NCBI RefSeq assembly: GCF_049200465.1
Contig: NZ_CP120836.1
Location: 372,001 to 436,000, forward strand
DNA length: 64,000 bases
Reading direction: 5' to 3'
Source of the DNA: Leptothermofonsia sp049200465
GTDB taxonomy: Bacteria > Cyanobacteriota > Cyanobacteriia > Leptolyngbyales > Leptolyngbyaceae
Below the pieces are notes generated by a model, which saw only the letters and a program-made list of their open reading frames with translations, ran no database searches and was not told where the DNA came from. Each line of letters opens with the position of its first letter. Position 1 is the stretch's first letter. Of this stretch, positions 42,089 to 51,129 are shown piece by piece. The position numbers and the translations under genes were made by a program.

Positions 42089-44305
42089 ATGACTCTTAAC
42101 CGCAGGCATTTTCTTCTGTTTCTGGGCGCAACGGTTGGTGCAGCTGCCTGTAGCGTTTTCCAGGAAAAACAACCACAGACACCGGGTGGTAGTGTTGTGA
42201 AACTGGCATTCCAACCCATCAAAGGTCCCATGCCTCTGCCAACCAGTGGTGTGCCAGTTGCCCAGCAGGTTGCTGAATTTGGCAACTATGAAGTGGTGGA
42301 TGACCTGGTGTTACCAGAGGGATTTACCTACAGCGTAATTGCGTCCTGGGGCGATCGCGTGGGCGATTCTCGCTTTGGCTACAACAACGATTACCTTTCA
42401 TTCATTCCAACAGGGAAAGATGAGGGACTACTGGCCATTAACTTTGAGTACATTAGCGCCATCCCCTGGCTTCAGACCTATGAACAGGTGATTGGTAAGT
42501 CATTGCCGTTGAAGGAAGTGCAGGCTGCGGTTGAAAAGGCGGTTAAAGCGACCAAAGGCGATCAGCCTGCGGGGTTAAATGCCTTTGCATTGAAGGATAA
42601 CGATCCCATCAAGGCAAAGGTTGCCCAGATTTGTAAAGAAGCCCTGATTGACCAGGGAGTGGGCATAATTGCCATTCGACGAGGAGCGAACGGACAGTGG
42701 GAACGAACGAATTCTAAAAGCGATCGCCGCATTACAGGCATCTCTGGCCTGGAAGATGGACGCTACCTGAAAACAACTGGACCGGCGGTTGCTATTTTCC
42801 GCAAAACGAGTGGGCAAGGTTATATCGACAAACTTGGTGACAAAATCATTGGTACGATTCAAAACTGTGCTGGTGGCACCACCCCCTGGGGAACAGTGTT
42901 GAGTGCAGAAGAAAATTTCCAGGGTCAGGTGCCCGAACTGGTTTACGCCGATGGGACATCGTTTGACCCTAAGGAATGCCCGTTCAGGATTACAGACGAA
43001 GAGTTGAGTGGACTAGGAAATGTTTTTGGGCTGGCGGGCAACAAATATGGCTGGATAGTGGAGTATGATCCAGCTAATCCAACGGATACGGGCACTAAAC
43101 ATACCTGGCTGGGACGCTATCGCCATGAAGCGGTTGGAGTGCGCGTGGTTGAAGGAAAGCCCCTGGCATTTTATTCCGGGTGCGATCGCCAGGGAGGCCA
43201 CCTCTACAAATTTGTCAGCAAAGGCACTGTCACAAACCCGAAAGACAAAGCCAACTCCAGGCTCCTGCATGATGGCATGCTCTATGTTGCCCAATTCAGA
43301 CCAGGGGGTACTGGCCGTTGGATTCCTCTGAAAACTAGCACTCCCATAGACCCCACCCCTCCCAGCTTTTTAAGTGGAGTCATGCTTCTCCTGCCTCAAC
43401 GGCCCGAAGGTGGTGTCTTCAAAGCCAATGAAGATGAACAGGTCGAAGCTTTTAAGAAAAAATTTAAGACCCTCGGCGATCTCTACACAGGCAATGAGCA
43501 AGAAAAACAGGGGGCGATTCTGATCGATGCTCACTACGCTGCCAATGCGGTGGGTGCAACCTGCACTGCCCGCCCCGAAGATACGGATATTGGGCCGGAT
43601 GGTTCTCTGTTTATCGCCTTCACATCCGGTAGCGTCGGCAAGGAGGTCGGCAGCCCTGATATTCGAATTTTTAAGGGACCCAATGGCAATACCGCCTACG
43701 AATTTGGCTGGATTATGCACCTGACAGAAGATGGCGATGACCCGGCGGCTGTGTCGTTTCGCTGGGAAATGATGGCAACGGGTGGAGAGCCCGCCAGTGG
43801 TGGGTTAGGATTCGCCAACCCTGATAACCTGGCCTTTGACCCTAGCGGTAATCTCTGGATGGTGACGGACATGTCCTCGAGTAAAATGAATCAGGCAGTC
43901 CCCGAAAAGCGGATTGAGAAAACTGGCAAAACAGTGAGTCAGTCCAGTTTACGTGGTATTTTTGGTAACAATTCCATCTGGTACATCCCGTTATCAGGCG
44001 AGGGGGCAGGTCAGGCCTTTTTATTTGGTATGGGGCCAATCGATTGTGAAATTACGGGACCGTGTTTTACACCGGACGCAACAACCCTCTTTTTAGCGGT
44101 TCAGCATCCAGGCGAAGTGAATGGAATCCGTAAGGATATGGCAGCGGAAACTCGCCAGTTTGCCATGCGCACCACGGAGGGCCAGGAGTTTCTGCAAACC
44201 CGCAAGGTACCGATTGGTTCTAACTGGCCTGGTAAACAACCCAATGACCCACCCAAACCATCAGTGGTGGTTGTGTATCGCCAAGGGAATGGGGCGATCG
44301 CATAG
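42089..44305 (+). CDS. PhoX-like alkaline phosphatase (DUF839)
   Basis: 738 residues. The N-terminus MTLNRRHFLLFLGATVGAAAC has a twin-arginine-like pair (RR) and a lipobox-like AAAC at the end of the hydrophobic core, so it may be a Tat-exported lipoprotein. The body is the PhoX/DUF839 beta-propeller: GYNNDYLSFIP, NFEYIS near the N-terminus, GTVLSAEENF, and NPDNLAFDPSGNLWMVTD near the C-terminus. PhoX enzymes release phosphate from esters at the cell surface and need Ca2+ and Fe. Phosphate starvation control is probable from family knowledge; no PhoB box was found. Confidence 0.88.
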   Translation: MTLNRRHFLLFLGATVGAAACSVFQEKQPQTPGGSVVKLAFQPIKGPMPLPTSGVPVAQQVAEFGNYEVVDDLVLPEGFTYSVIASWGDRVGDSRFGYNNDYLSFIPTGKDEGLLAINFEYISAIPWLQTYEQVIGKSLPLKEVQAAVEKAVKATKGDQPAGLNAFALKDNDPIKAKVAQICKEALIDQGVGIIAIRRGANGQWERTNSKSDRRITGISGLEDGRYLKTTGPAVAIFRKTSGQGYIDKLGDKIIGTIQNCAGGTTPWGTVLSAEENFQGQVPELVYADGTSFDPKECPFRITDEELSGLGNVFGLAGNKYGWIVEYDPANPTDTGTKHTWLGRYRHEAVGVRVVEGKPLAFYSGCDRQGGHLYKFVSKGTVTNPKDKANSRLLHDGMLYVAQFRPGGTGRWIPLKTSTPIDPTPPSFLSGVMLLLPQRPEGGVFKANEDEQVEAFKKKFKTLGDLYTGNEQEKQGAILIDAHYAANAVGATCTARPEDTDIGPDGSLFIAFTSGSVGKEVGSPDIRIFKGPNGNTAYEFGWIMHLTEDGDDPAAVSFRWEMMATGGEPASGGLGFANPDNLAFDPSGNLWMVTDMSSSKMNQAVPEKRIEKTGKTVSQSSLRGIFGNNSIWYIPLSGEGAGQAFLFGMGPIDCEITGPCFTPDATTLFLAVQHPGEVNGIRKDMAAETRQFAMRTTEGQEFLQTRKVPIGSNWPGKQPNDPPKPSVVVVYRQGNGAIA

Positions 44306-44589
44306 CTTTTTTCCCAAATTTTTGTCACTTCCGTGGAATTATTGCTAACATGCTGCTGCGAGGAGCTAAAACAGGCGAATTGAATACCTTCGTCTCCCCG
44401 ATTCATTCAATTTTCTAAGTTTTGGTGCCTGTCAGTATACTTCTTGACAGAATGTGGTATTAACCAGAAGGGTCAGGACCCATGGTAGGTATAAATTGCA
44501 ACGAACAATGCTTTTTATCCCTGGCACCGGACAGATCCTGACATCTACCCTATTTAGGGTGTGAATTTAGTGTGTGAGCAAGAGAGCCT

Positions 44590-45996
44590 GTGAACGAACC
44601 CAACAAGACACCGCCTAGGCCCGCAACGTCCCCATCGCCTCTAAGAAAGCTACCCACAAAACCCAGAAAGTTTCGCTGGCTCTGGGCGCTCTTTGGTTTG
44701 ACAGGGATTGCGATGATCTCTGCAACAGCGGGGGCGCTAGTGGCTGTCACGCTTTCAAGTACACCCTTGATGCAGCGCAAGCTAACTGCGGAAGAGGCAT
44801 CGGTGTTTGCTAAGGGTGATCGCATCTCCACCAGTGCCACCCTCCAGATGCCAGAACTGACCCGTCCTGTTAATATCCTGGTTCTGGGTGTCAAAGTCCT
44901 CACTACCGACGTAGATTCTCCTCCTCCAGAGTTGTCAAAGCTGGGATACCATGCCCTTGTCAACTCCTTCGACGGGCTGACAGACACGATGCTCTTGCTT
45001 CGGTTTAACCCAGAAACTAAAAAGTTAATCGTTCTTTCCATCCCCAGAGACACCCGTACTCACATTCCTGGCTATGGCACCGCTAAAATCAATGCGGCCA
45101 ATGTTTATGGAGGTCCTGCTCTAGCGGCAAAAACAACTAGCGAGCTACTAGGTGGAATTGGCATTGATCGCTACGCCACCATCAATGTCCAGGGTGTTCA
45201 GGCGCTGATTGATACCCTGGGTGGTGTCAATGTCTACGTGCCAAAGGATATGAAATATCAGGATGACAGCCAGCACCTTTACATCAACCTCAAAGCTGGC
45301 AGACAACATTTGAATGGTGACCAGGCATTACAACTCCTCCGTTTTCGCTACGACGAATACGGCGACATTGGGCGCATTCAGCGGCAACAACTGGTCATGC
45401 GGGCACTAATGGAACAGTCCCTCAACCCGGCAACGCTGACTCGTCTGCCTAAAATTCTTCAGGTGATTCAATCCTATATCGACACGAATTTAACCGTTGA
45501 AGAACTGGTTGCTTTAGTTGGCTTTGCCTCTCGAACCAGTCGTGCTGATGTTCAAATGCTGGTTGTGCCAGGTGATTTCAGTGAACCAGGACAATACGAT
45601 GCCAGCTACTGGTTACCCAACCCCACTCGAATTGAAGCCGTCATGGCCCAATATTTTGACTTTGGCTCGGTGGCGCTTCCAACCTCTAGTCCCAGTTCAC
45701 TGAGAATCGCCGTTCAAGACAGCACGAAGCATATGGGGGCCTCCCAGTTGATGATCAGTGCTTTAAGGAAGGCGGGCTACAGCAATGCGATCGTTGATCT
45801 TCCCCATAGCGAACCGTTGAGAGTGACCCGGATTGTTGCCCAACAGGGAGATGAAAAGGGGGCAGAAGCAATCCGCCGTGCGATCGGTTTGGGTGAGGTG
45901 CGGATTGAGAGTACAGGAGAATTGGGCTCGGATATCACGATTCAGTTAGGGCAGGATTGGATCCAGAAGCAACCCAACAAGGCAACAGATTTGTAG
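44590..45996 (+). CDS. LCP-family (LytR-CpsA-Psr) glycopolymer transferase with LytR C-terminal domain
   Basis: 468 residues from GTG 44590. A short basic cytosolic tail and one membrane anchor (about 37-58), an LCP domain (about 95-300) with DSFDGLTDTMLLLRF-like core (NSFDGLTDTMLLLRFNP), SIPRDTRTHIPGYGTAKINAA and a GDQALQLLRFRYDEYGDIGR block (the conserved Arg-rich phosphate-binding part), then a LytR_C domain (about 372-465). LCP enzymes attach glycopolymers to peptidoglycan or to other carriers at the periplasmic face. Two bp after the stop, a half copy of the TATAGC family begins. Confidence 0.92.
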   Translation: MNEPNKTPPRPATSPSPLRKLPTKPRKFRWLWALFGLTGIAMISATAGALVAVTLSSTPLMQRKLTAEEASVFAKGDRISTSATLQMPELTRPVNILVLGVKVLTTDVDSPPPELSKLGYHALVNSFDGLTDTMLLLRFNPETKKLIVLSIPRDTRTHIPGYGTAKINAANVYGGPALAAKTTSELLGGIGIDRYATINVQGVQALIDTLGGVNVYVPKDMKYQDDSQHLYINLKAGRQHLNGDQALQLLRFRYDEYGDIGRIQRQQLVMRALMEQSLNPATLTRLPKILQVIQSYIDTNLTVEELVALVGFASRTSRADVQMLVVPGDFSEPGQYDASYWLPNPTRIEAVMAQYFDFGSVALPTSSPSSLRIAVQDSTKHMGASQLMISALRKAGYSNAIVDLPHSEPLRVTRIVAQQGDEKGAEAIRRAIGLGEVRIESTGELGSDITIQLGQDWIQKQPNKATDL

Positions 45997-45998
45997 TT

Positions 45999-46040
45999 TA
46001 TAGCTGTCGCCAGGTTACTCCAGGACACTGGGTTTAAGGG
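45999..46040 (-). repeat. TATAGC-family half element (A7)
   Basis: TATAGCTGTCGCCAGGTTAC then CCAGGACACTGGGTTTAAGG, matching the inverted ends of A3 and A6. The other half is absent. Starts 2 bp after the LCP stop codon. Confidence 0.75.
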
Positions 46041-46070
46041 GTTGTTAAGAAATAACTTCACACCTTCTCG

Positions 46071-46177
46071 TGACGAAGTTGGGAACTTCGTCATGCTGTC
46101 CCGGAAACTCCCGCTTCCTTGTCTGTTCTGGGACGCTGGAGCTTCCTGAGCAGGGTTGCGAAGCCAGAGCTTCGCAA
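46071..46177. other. Two perfect stem-loops in tandem
   Basis: First: TGACGAAGTT GGG AACTTCGTCA (46071-46093). Second: TTGCGAAGC CAGA GCTTCGCAA (46156-46177). Between them a looser pair, GTCCC at 46098-46102 with GGGAC at 46130-46134. All lie between the LCP gene and the A8 element. No T-run on the coding strand. Confidence 0.7.
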
Positions 46178-46198
46178 TCAGGGGAGTACAATCTTTTT

Positions 46199-46313
46199 TA
46201 TAGCGGTAGTCATTGTGGTTAGGACGGGGTGCAGGGGTGGAACCCCTGGCTGGAGGCGAAGCCCCTACTCCCTCTTTAATTCCAATGTCCTAACGCACCT
46301 GCGTAGAGCTATA
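46199..46313 (+). repeat. TATAGC-family element, full copy (A8)
   Basis: 115 bp, reference copy: TATAGCGGTAGTCATTGTGG at the left, CACCTGCGTAGAGCTATA at the right, and a GGGGTGGAACCCCT hairpin in the middle. Nearly identical to A10 (52162) and to the reverse of A1 (5326). Confidence 0.92.
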
Positions 46314-46381
46314 ACAAGCCTTAAGAGACTGCGGGGGCTTCCTAGTCAGGGGTTCCATGATAACACCTGTCACCTGCCAGC

Positions 46382-47179
46382 CTACTCGCTATAGGAAAAA
46401 ACCTCCTGCTCGGCTTCAAAAATGTAGTCGTAGTCAAAGACTAAGGAGTGGGGATGGCGGATGATGGAAAAGCCAAAGGCGGTGGTTGTTTCTGTGGTGA
46501 AGGTTGCGATCGCCAACTCTACCAATTTCTTATCGCCAATGACAGGTTTTTGGACGTAGTAATCCCGTCTGGCAAAAAACAAATGTTCATCCTTGGGGAC
46601 AATGATTTTATTAATCCGATGGGTATATTGAATCGGTCGAATATAGGTTTGCAGAAAAGCATCCTGGTTCCGTTGTAGCCGGTACAGCTTTTCATGCTGA
46701 TGCCAGCTCATACGAAACATCATTTTGATCAATTCAAATCCCAAAATGTAATTGAATACGCTATTGCGTTCTTCCGTACTCATCACCAGCCGCAGAGCAG
46801 ACTCTAAGTAAAGATCCGGCTGGCGACGCATATCTTGAGCCGAGTGAATGTAAAACTGCCGAATATAGCTTCTCAACAAAGACGTAGACAGATCGGTATC
46901 AATCCGAAATTTTTGCAGATGTTCTCTAACTTTTTGTTTGGTATCCCGGTCTTCCAGAACTTTAGAAATGAGTCCATCGGCTGTGTAGTCATCCAAAAAT
47001 TCTGTCCGCATTTCGGGCGTCGCTGCACACATTAAATGGCACAACGACAGCACGTATCGCCGCTGCACCCAGGGCAAGCTCTCAGCCCATTTCTTTGCTT
47101 CAGGGGGTAGCCTTGAGAGAATGCTTTCGGATTCAACTGGCTCAGGCAATTCGATCAGTTCGTCCAGTGGCAACTCCAT
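46382..47179 (-). CDS. Conserved cyanobacterial protein of unknown function
   Basis: 265 residues from ATG 47179; a longer frame from 47272 runs through the A9 repeat and is rejected. Recognisable blocks: ELPLDELIELPEPVESE, LPPEAKKWAESLPWVQRRY, and FLDDYTADGLISKVLEDRD in the first half, QDMRRQPDLYLESALRLVMS and EERNSVFNYILGFELIKMMF in the middle, FDYDYIFEAEQEVF at the end. Similar proteins occur widely in cyanobacteria and, from memory, are often labelled cobyrinic acid a,c-diamide synthase, which the sequence does not support (no P-loop). Both flanks carry TATAGC-family elements. Confidence 0.78.
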   Translation of the reverse strand: MELPLDELIELPEPVESESILSRLPPEAKKWAESLPWVQRRYVLSLCHLMCAATPEMRTEFLDDYTADGLISKVLEDRDTKQKVREHLQKFRIDTDLSTSLLRSYIRQFYIHSAQDMRRQPDLYLESALRLVMSTEERNSVFNYILGFELIKMMFRMSWHQHEKLYRLQRNQDAFLQTYIRPIQYTHRINKIIVPKDEHLFFARRDYYVQKPVIGDKKLVELAIATFTTETTTAFGFSIIRHPHSLVFDYDYIFEAEQEVFSYSE

Positions 47180-47200
47180 AGAGAGAAGGAAGAGGATTGT

Positions 47201-47316
47201 TATAGCGTTAATTATTGCGGTTAGGACAGAGTGCAGGGGTGGAAACCCCCTGGCTGGAGACATCGCCCCCACATCCCCTTTAAGCCCAATGTCCTAACGT
47301 GTTTGCGAGAGCTATA
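47201..47316 (+). repeat. TATAGC-family element (A9)
   Basis: 116 bp from TATAGCGTTAATTATTGCGG to GTTTGCGAGAGCTATA. Lies 22 bp upstream of the start of the conserved gene at 47179 and would supply its 5' leader. Confidence 0.88.
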
Positions 47317-47419
47317 CCTACTTACATCCTGTTAGTATTCCCATCGAAATCTGGTGCAAACAGGGCTGGCACAGGTGAGGAGGTTGCCATGTAGTCCAAT
47401 GCTCTCAAGCCCTGGAGCA

Positions 47420-50332
47420 TTACTGAGTGGTGCGAGATTGTTCAACCAGGGGAATGGTTTCGGGAGGAGCGATCGCCGCCCCCCAACTCCCAACTGACTC
47501 AGGCCCGGAAGACGTTGGAATACTTACCTGGGCAGGAATGACTGATTTGAATTCGGAAGTCGGTGCTTGCTCAAAAGCGGGTTCAACCGGGTTTGCAGGA
47601 AAGACACTCGTCTCTACCTCTTTCTCTAACTCTTTACTAGGGTTAGGTGCAGGAGCATCCTCCAGGATTTTGAGAATCGATTCATCACTCTCTGCCGGTG
47701 TACAGGGATTGTCCGCCGCTTGGGTGCTGACCGTGGAACGGTTGGTCCTACGGGAGGAGACACTGACACCCGTTGGTGGACAGGCAGAAGTGGCTGTTTG
47801 GTTTTCAAATTGCCGCTGCACGGTTTGTGCGTCTGGACTTGATTCAAACTGTGTGATGACCCCGGGATTACCAGATGCCTCTGTATTCCCTCCTCCTATA
47901 GGTCCTCCTGGATTTCCAGGGTTTGTTTCGGTGGGAATGCGCGTGGGGTCAAAGGGGCGATTTTGCAGAGAGGTAACCAGGGTTGCATCGCCCTGTCCAC
48001 GGACGATCGCCCCTGTTGTGCCGCTTAAGTTTTCGGGAAAAGCGCCAGGCGGAAACAGAGTGGAAAAATTATCGAAGTTTGCGATCGGATCGCTGCCCGG
48101 AGCATTCACTGCGATCGTGTGATCGTTGTTCGGACCCACAACAAACTGGGCACTGGGAATACTACCCGTTCCTTGAATCTGGACCTGTCCACCACCAATA
48201 GTTCGGGCTTCACCACCGTGTTGAATCCGAATTGGAGCCGGACCCGAGTCGGGACTGGCAAACAGGCTGGCGGGCAGATCAATAAAGATCTGAGCCCCCC
48301 CAATCAAACCCTGATCAACAAAGGATTGGGGATTTCCTTGCGAAAGGAATTGAATCAATTCTGCATCCTCCACCGGGTCTAGAACCAGTCGCAGAAATGC
48401 CGTGAACGTATCCGTTGCCCGGAAATAACGAGCGGCTTCGATATCAATGCCTCCCCCGCCTGCGGAAACAGTTCTGACAATTACATCACCCGTTGTTGCA
48501 GTCAATTTTACAGAACTGGTGTTGCCAAATCCGCCCCCTGCCGCAATCTTACCCGTATTGATGTTGGTTCCAACCATTTCGACGCTGCCATTTACCAGCA
48601 ACGGACCGACGGTGTTGATGTTGCCTGTTACAATGTCAGCACCGAAGATCCGAATATCGCGAGCATTGGTTCGGATCGTATTGTTTGGGTCCATGGAGAA
48701 ATTACCCGTACCGTTGCCATCCGCATCGGCACTGAAGGTAATGGAACCGCGATTGGTATCATTTCCACCAACCAGTCCAGGGATCTCCAGGATGCCATCC
48801 GTCAAACTCTCGATGGTGATGCCATTGCGGGCTTCCAGAACGAGGTGAGCAACACTACCCATCCCCTCCAGTTCTGACTCGTAGATGATAGAAGGTCCCG
48901 CATCTGCAAAGCCCACCAGTCCATTATCACCCGCTGGATTATTGCCAAAGGCATTGTTTGCGGCACCATTGTCGTCTCCATCCCCCGTGCCGTCGCGGAT
49001 CACAATACTCTCTGGATCGAGCAGCAGCGTACCCGGAGATCCTTTCACAGCACGCAGATCAGCAGTGCCACGGTAGTTTAAGGTCTGTTTTCCAGAGACC
49101 TCGGCCAACCCGCCATTCCCGCTCTTTGCCCCACCACGGGCAGTAATGGAGCCGTGAAAATGGGTCGTGTTGTCTGCCCAAACAATGACACGCCCACCGT
49201 TGCCCTGTCGTATCCCATCGGCCTGAATCGTTGAATCTGGACTGATGTAGGTGAGTTGAGCATTAGGAACGGTGCCCTGCCCCCGGTAATCACCGCCAAT
49301 CAGGACGGTGCCGCCGCCACTATCACCGGAAGCGTTGATGGTAACCGTTTGGAGCGCGACGCGATCGCCCAATACCTGAACCCCACCCCCCACCTGTCCA
49401 GAAGCTGTTGCTGAAACATCCACCTGACCAGCGACAACGGTAGTTCCAGCTTCTGGGGTAATCCGCAAGCCTGAACCTGTAAGCGATACAGTGCCATCGT
49501 GATTCGCAATTATCCCGGTTGCATTGCCTCCCTGCCCACCAGTCAACAATTCCGGAAGGGAGAAGATTGGTTTGTCAAAGGACTCTGGAGCGCTGACGCT
49601 GGCTGAAAGGGGACGGACTTCCAGACTCAACATCTGTCCGGACTGGCTGATGCGGATGAGGCTTTCTCCAGATACTGCCGCGATCGCCACCTGCCCTCCC
49701 GGTGCTGAAAGGTGGCCATTATTAATGACTGTGCCACCCAGGAGAGTGAGAGCTTGTCCCTGCCCAACGGCTAAATTCCCTTCATTGGCGATCGCCCCTG
49801 GTTGCGGCATGCTAAGGGCAAAGGTGTTGGGAGTTCCTACCAGGGAAGCATACTGATTCTCACCAACAGCATTGAACCAGCCCCCACACTCCCCACCCGA
49901 TACCCCACACCCAAACCCGATCCCATTCGCTGTTGTCGCCGTAAACGACCCTGGCACATTCAAACTGGCATTTGCTCCAAAAATAATGCCCGCCGGATTC
50001 ATCAGGTACAGATTGGAGTTGCCGCCTGTGACCTTGACCAGGCCGTTGATCACAGAGGCTTCCCCCCCCGTAACCCGTCCCAAAATATTCTGAATGGAAG
50101 GGTTGGAGAGGAAATTGGCAATTTGCCCCTGATTCAGCCCAAATTGCTGGAAGCTATGGAATAAGTTTGCTCCGGCTCGTGTGCCACCCGTGATATCAAA
50201 GGTGTTGCCACTCTGATGGACTTGGGTTCGGGCACCATCTCCGGCTCCAGTAATTTGAGCCTGAGCCTGCATAACTTCTGTAAATGCGGCTGCAATCAAT
50301 AATGCACTAAGAATACGAAGTGTAACTTTCAT
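47420..50332 (-). CDS. TpsA-like exoprotein with filamentous-haemagglutinin N-terminal domain
   Basis: 970 residues from ATG 50332 (MKVTLRILSALLIAAAF); the upstream ATG at 50344 is an alternative. A signal peptide (1-26) is followed by a TPS secretion domain with NSNLYLMNPAGIIFGANASL and the repeated Gly/Asn-rich beta-helix that runs to about residue 740. The C-terminal 200 residues are Pro/Ser/Thr-rich low complexity. Two-partner secretion moves such proteins through a TpsB barrel; no TpsB gene lies in the window. A role as an adhesin or surface filament is family knowledge, not seen directly. Confidence 0.88.
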   Translation of the reverse strand: MKVTLRILSALLIAAAFTEVMQAQAQITGAGDGARTQVHQSGNTFDITGGTRAGANLFHSFQQFGLNQGQIANFLSNPSIQNILGRVTGGEASVINGLVKVTGGNSNLYLMNPAGIIFGANASLNVPGSFTATTANGIGFGCGVSGGECGGWFNAVGENQYASLVGTPNTFALSMPQPGAIANEGNLAVGQGQALTLLGGTVINNGHLSAPGGQVAIAAVSGESLIRISQSGQMLSLEVRPLSASVSAPESFDKPIFSLPELLTGGQGGNATGIIANHDGTVSLTGSGLRITPEAGTTVVAGQVDVSATASGQVGGGVQVLGDRVALQTVTINASGDSGGGTVLIGGDYRGQGTVPNAQLTYISPDSTIQADGIRQGNGGRVIVWADNTTHFHGSITARGGAKSGNGGLAEVSGKQTLNYRGTADLRAVKGSPGTLLLDPESIVIRDGTGDGDDNGAANNAFGNNPAGDNGLVGFADAGPSIIYESELEGMGSVAHLVLEARNGITIESLTDGILEIPGLVGGNDTNRGSITFSADADGNGTGNFSMDPNNTIRTNARDIRIFGADIVTGNINTVGPLLVNGSVEMVGTNINTGKIAAGGGFGNTSSVKLTATTGDVIVRTVSAGGGGIDIEAARYFRATDTFTAFLRLVLDPVEDAELIQFLSQGNPQSFVDQGLIGGAQIFIDLPASLFASPDSGPAPIRIQHGGEARTIGGGQVQIQGTGSIPSAQFVVGPNNDHTIAVNAPGSDPIANFDNFSTLFPPGAFPENLSGTTGAIVRGQGDATLVTSLQNRPFDPTRIPTETNPGNPGGPIGGGNTEASGNPGVITQFESSPDAQTVQRQFENQTATSACPPTGVSVSSRRTNRSTVSTQAADNPCTPAESDESILKILEDAPAPNPSKELEKEVETSVFPANPVEPAFEQAPTSEFKSVIPAQVSIPTSSGPESVGSWGAAIAPPETIPLVEQSRTTQ

Positions 50333-50458
50333 GGGAATTACCAAAGGAGCAACTTAACCGACGATTCAATCAGAATCGAAGCGCCTGGAATCGTTAAACA
50401 AGTAGAACCTGGCGTAAACTGGCTACCATTCGCGACATCTATAGCAATCCTATTTGGA

Positions 50459-50496
50459 TTGTGAGAAGGAGTTCCGCAGGAACTCCTTCTCACAAA
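50459..50496. other. Long perfect inverted repeat
   Basis: TGTGAGAAGGAGTTCC (50459-50474) and GGAACTCCTTCTCACA (about 50479-50494) form a perfect 16-bp stem with a loop of four nt (GCAG). Upstream of the exoprotein gene, not followed by T. Confidence 0.7.
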
Positions 50497-50527
50497 GCCT
50501 CTCCAGCTCACAACTGAATTAGGACCG

Positions 50528-50637
50528 CTATGGTACAGCAAAACGAAAGTGTTGTTGGGGGTTTGGGAGTGGAACCCTTGCTTGGGGGCGAAGTCTCCCA
50601 ACCCCCATGTTGCAAAATTTAGTGTTTGCAACACTAG
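50528..50637 (+). repeat. CTAG-bounded C module (C2)
   Basis: About 110 bp from CTATGGTACAGCAAAACG to GTTTGCAACACTAG. The left CTAG is altered to CTAT; the right end is intact. Confidence 0.8.
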
Positions 50638-50723
50638 AACCTGACACCCTTTATGATTGCTGACTTACGCTGCTAGTAAGACTGCCCCTGATTGTGAAAG
50701 ATAAAGTCTGCGGATGACTATTA

Positions 50724-50774
50724 CCCTAGCAGGTACTATTCCCTGGCAGGTACTATTACCTTGGCAGGTACTAT
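50724..50774. repeat. Triple 17-18 bp tandem repeat
   Basis: Three units of the form CTGGCAGGTACTATT (with small changes). The last overlaps the TATAGC start of the next element. Confidence 0.85.
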
Positions 50775-50867
50775 AGCGTTCACAAATAGTTTGTGAACAA
50801 GGGGGACGAAGCCCCCACGCAGGGGGGAACCCCTGCACCCCATTCAAATTTCAAGAAAGATCGCTAA
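50772..50867 (+). repeat. TATAGC..TTCACAAA element (E1)
   Basis: 96 bp starting TATAGCGTTCACAAATAG and ending AAGATCGCTAA; the middle carries GGGGGGAACCCCTGCACCCC, matching the hairpin of the main family. Confidence 0.65.
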
Positions 50868-51129
50868 TCCATCCACTTCAGTATATATACCCAGAATATA
50901 GGTTCCGTTTCTCTTTACTCAGCTTCACACAAGCGTGTTTCACCCAATCAAAATGACAAAACTGGGATGCGTTTCATTTTGACCTTGCTTGTTACAAAAA
51001 CTGTAACCAATCAGGGTTTCAGGAACTTCAGGTATTCTTCTTATCGTCATGCTTAATGTAGCGACCCTGGATCGCTCGCATCAATTATGAATCAGTTGTG
51101 ATAGTACCTGTTGACAAAAAAAGAAACCC

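Larger units (their letters stand above)
45997..46381. other. Repeat- and hairpin-rich gap
   Basis: Contains the half element A7 (45999-46040), two perfect hairpins (46071-46093 and 46156-46177), and the full A8 element (46199-46313). No gene. Confidence 0.65.
50333..51129. other. Repeat-filled gap upstream of two genes
   Basis: Divergent promoters of the exoprotein (-) and the three-repeat protein (+) lie here. Contains the C2 module (50528-50637), three tandem copies of a 17-18 bp unit (50724-50774), and the E1 element (50772-50867). An inverted repeat TGTGAGAAGGAGTTCC / GGAACTCCTTCTCACA lies at 50459-50496. Confidence 0.65.

Noticed and set aside
46119..46394. 91-codon ORF across the A8 element
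   Set aside because: Reads through a repeat and hairpins; the peptide has no recognisable domain.
50724..50774. CRISPR array
   Set aside because: Three short repeats with no spacers of regular length and no cas genes.
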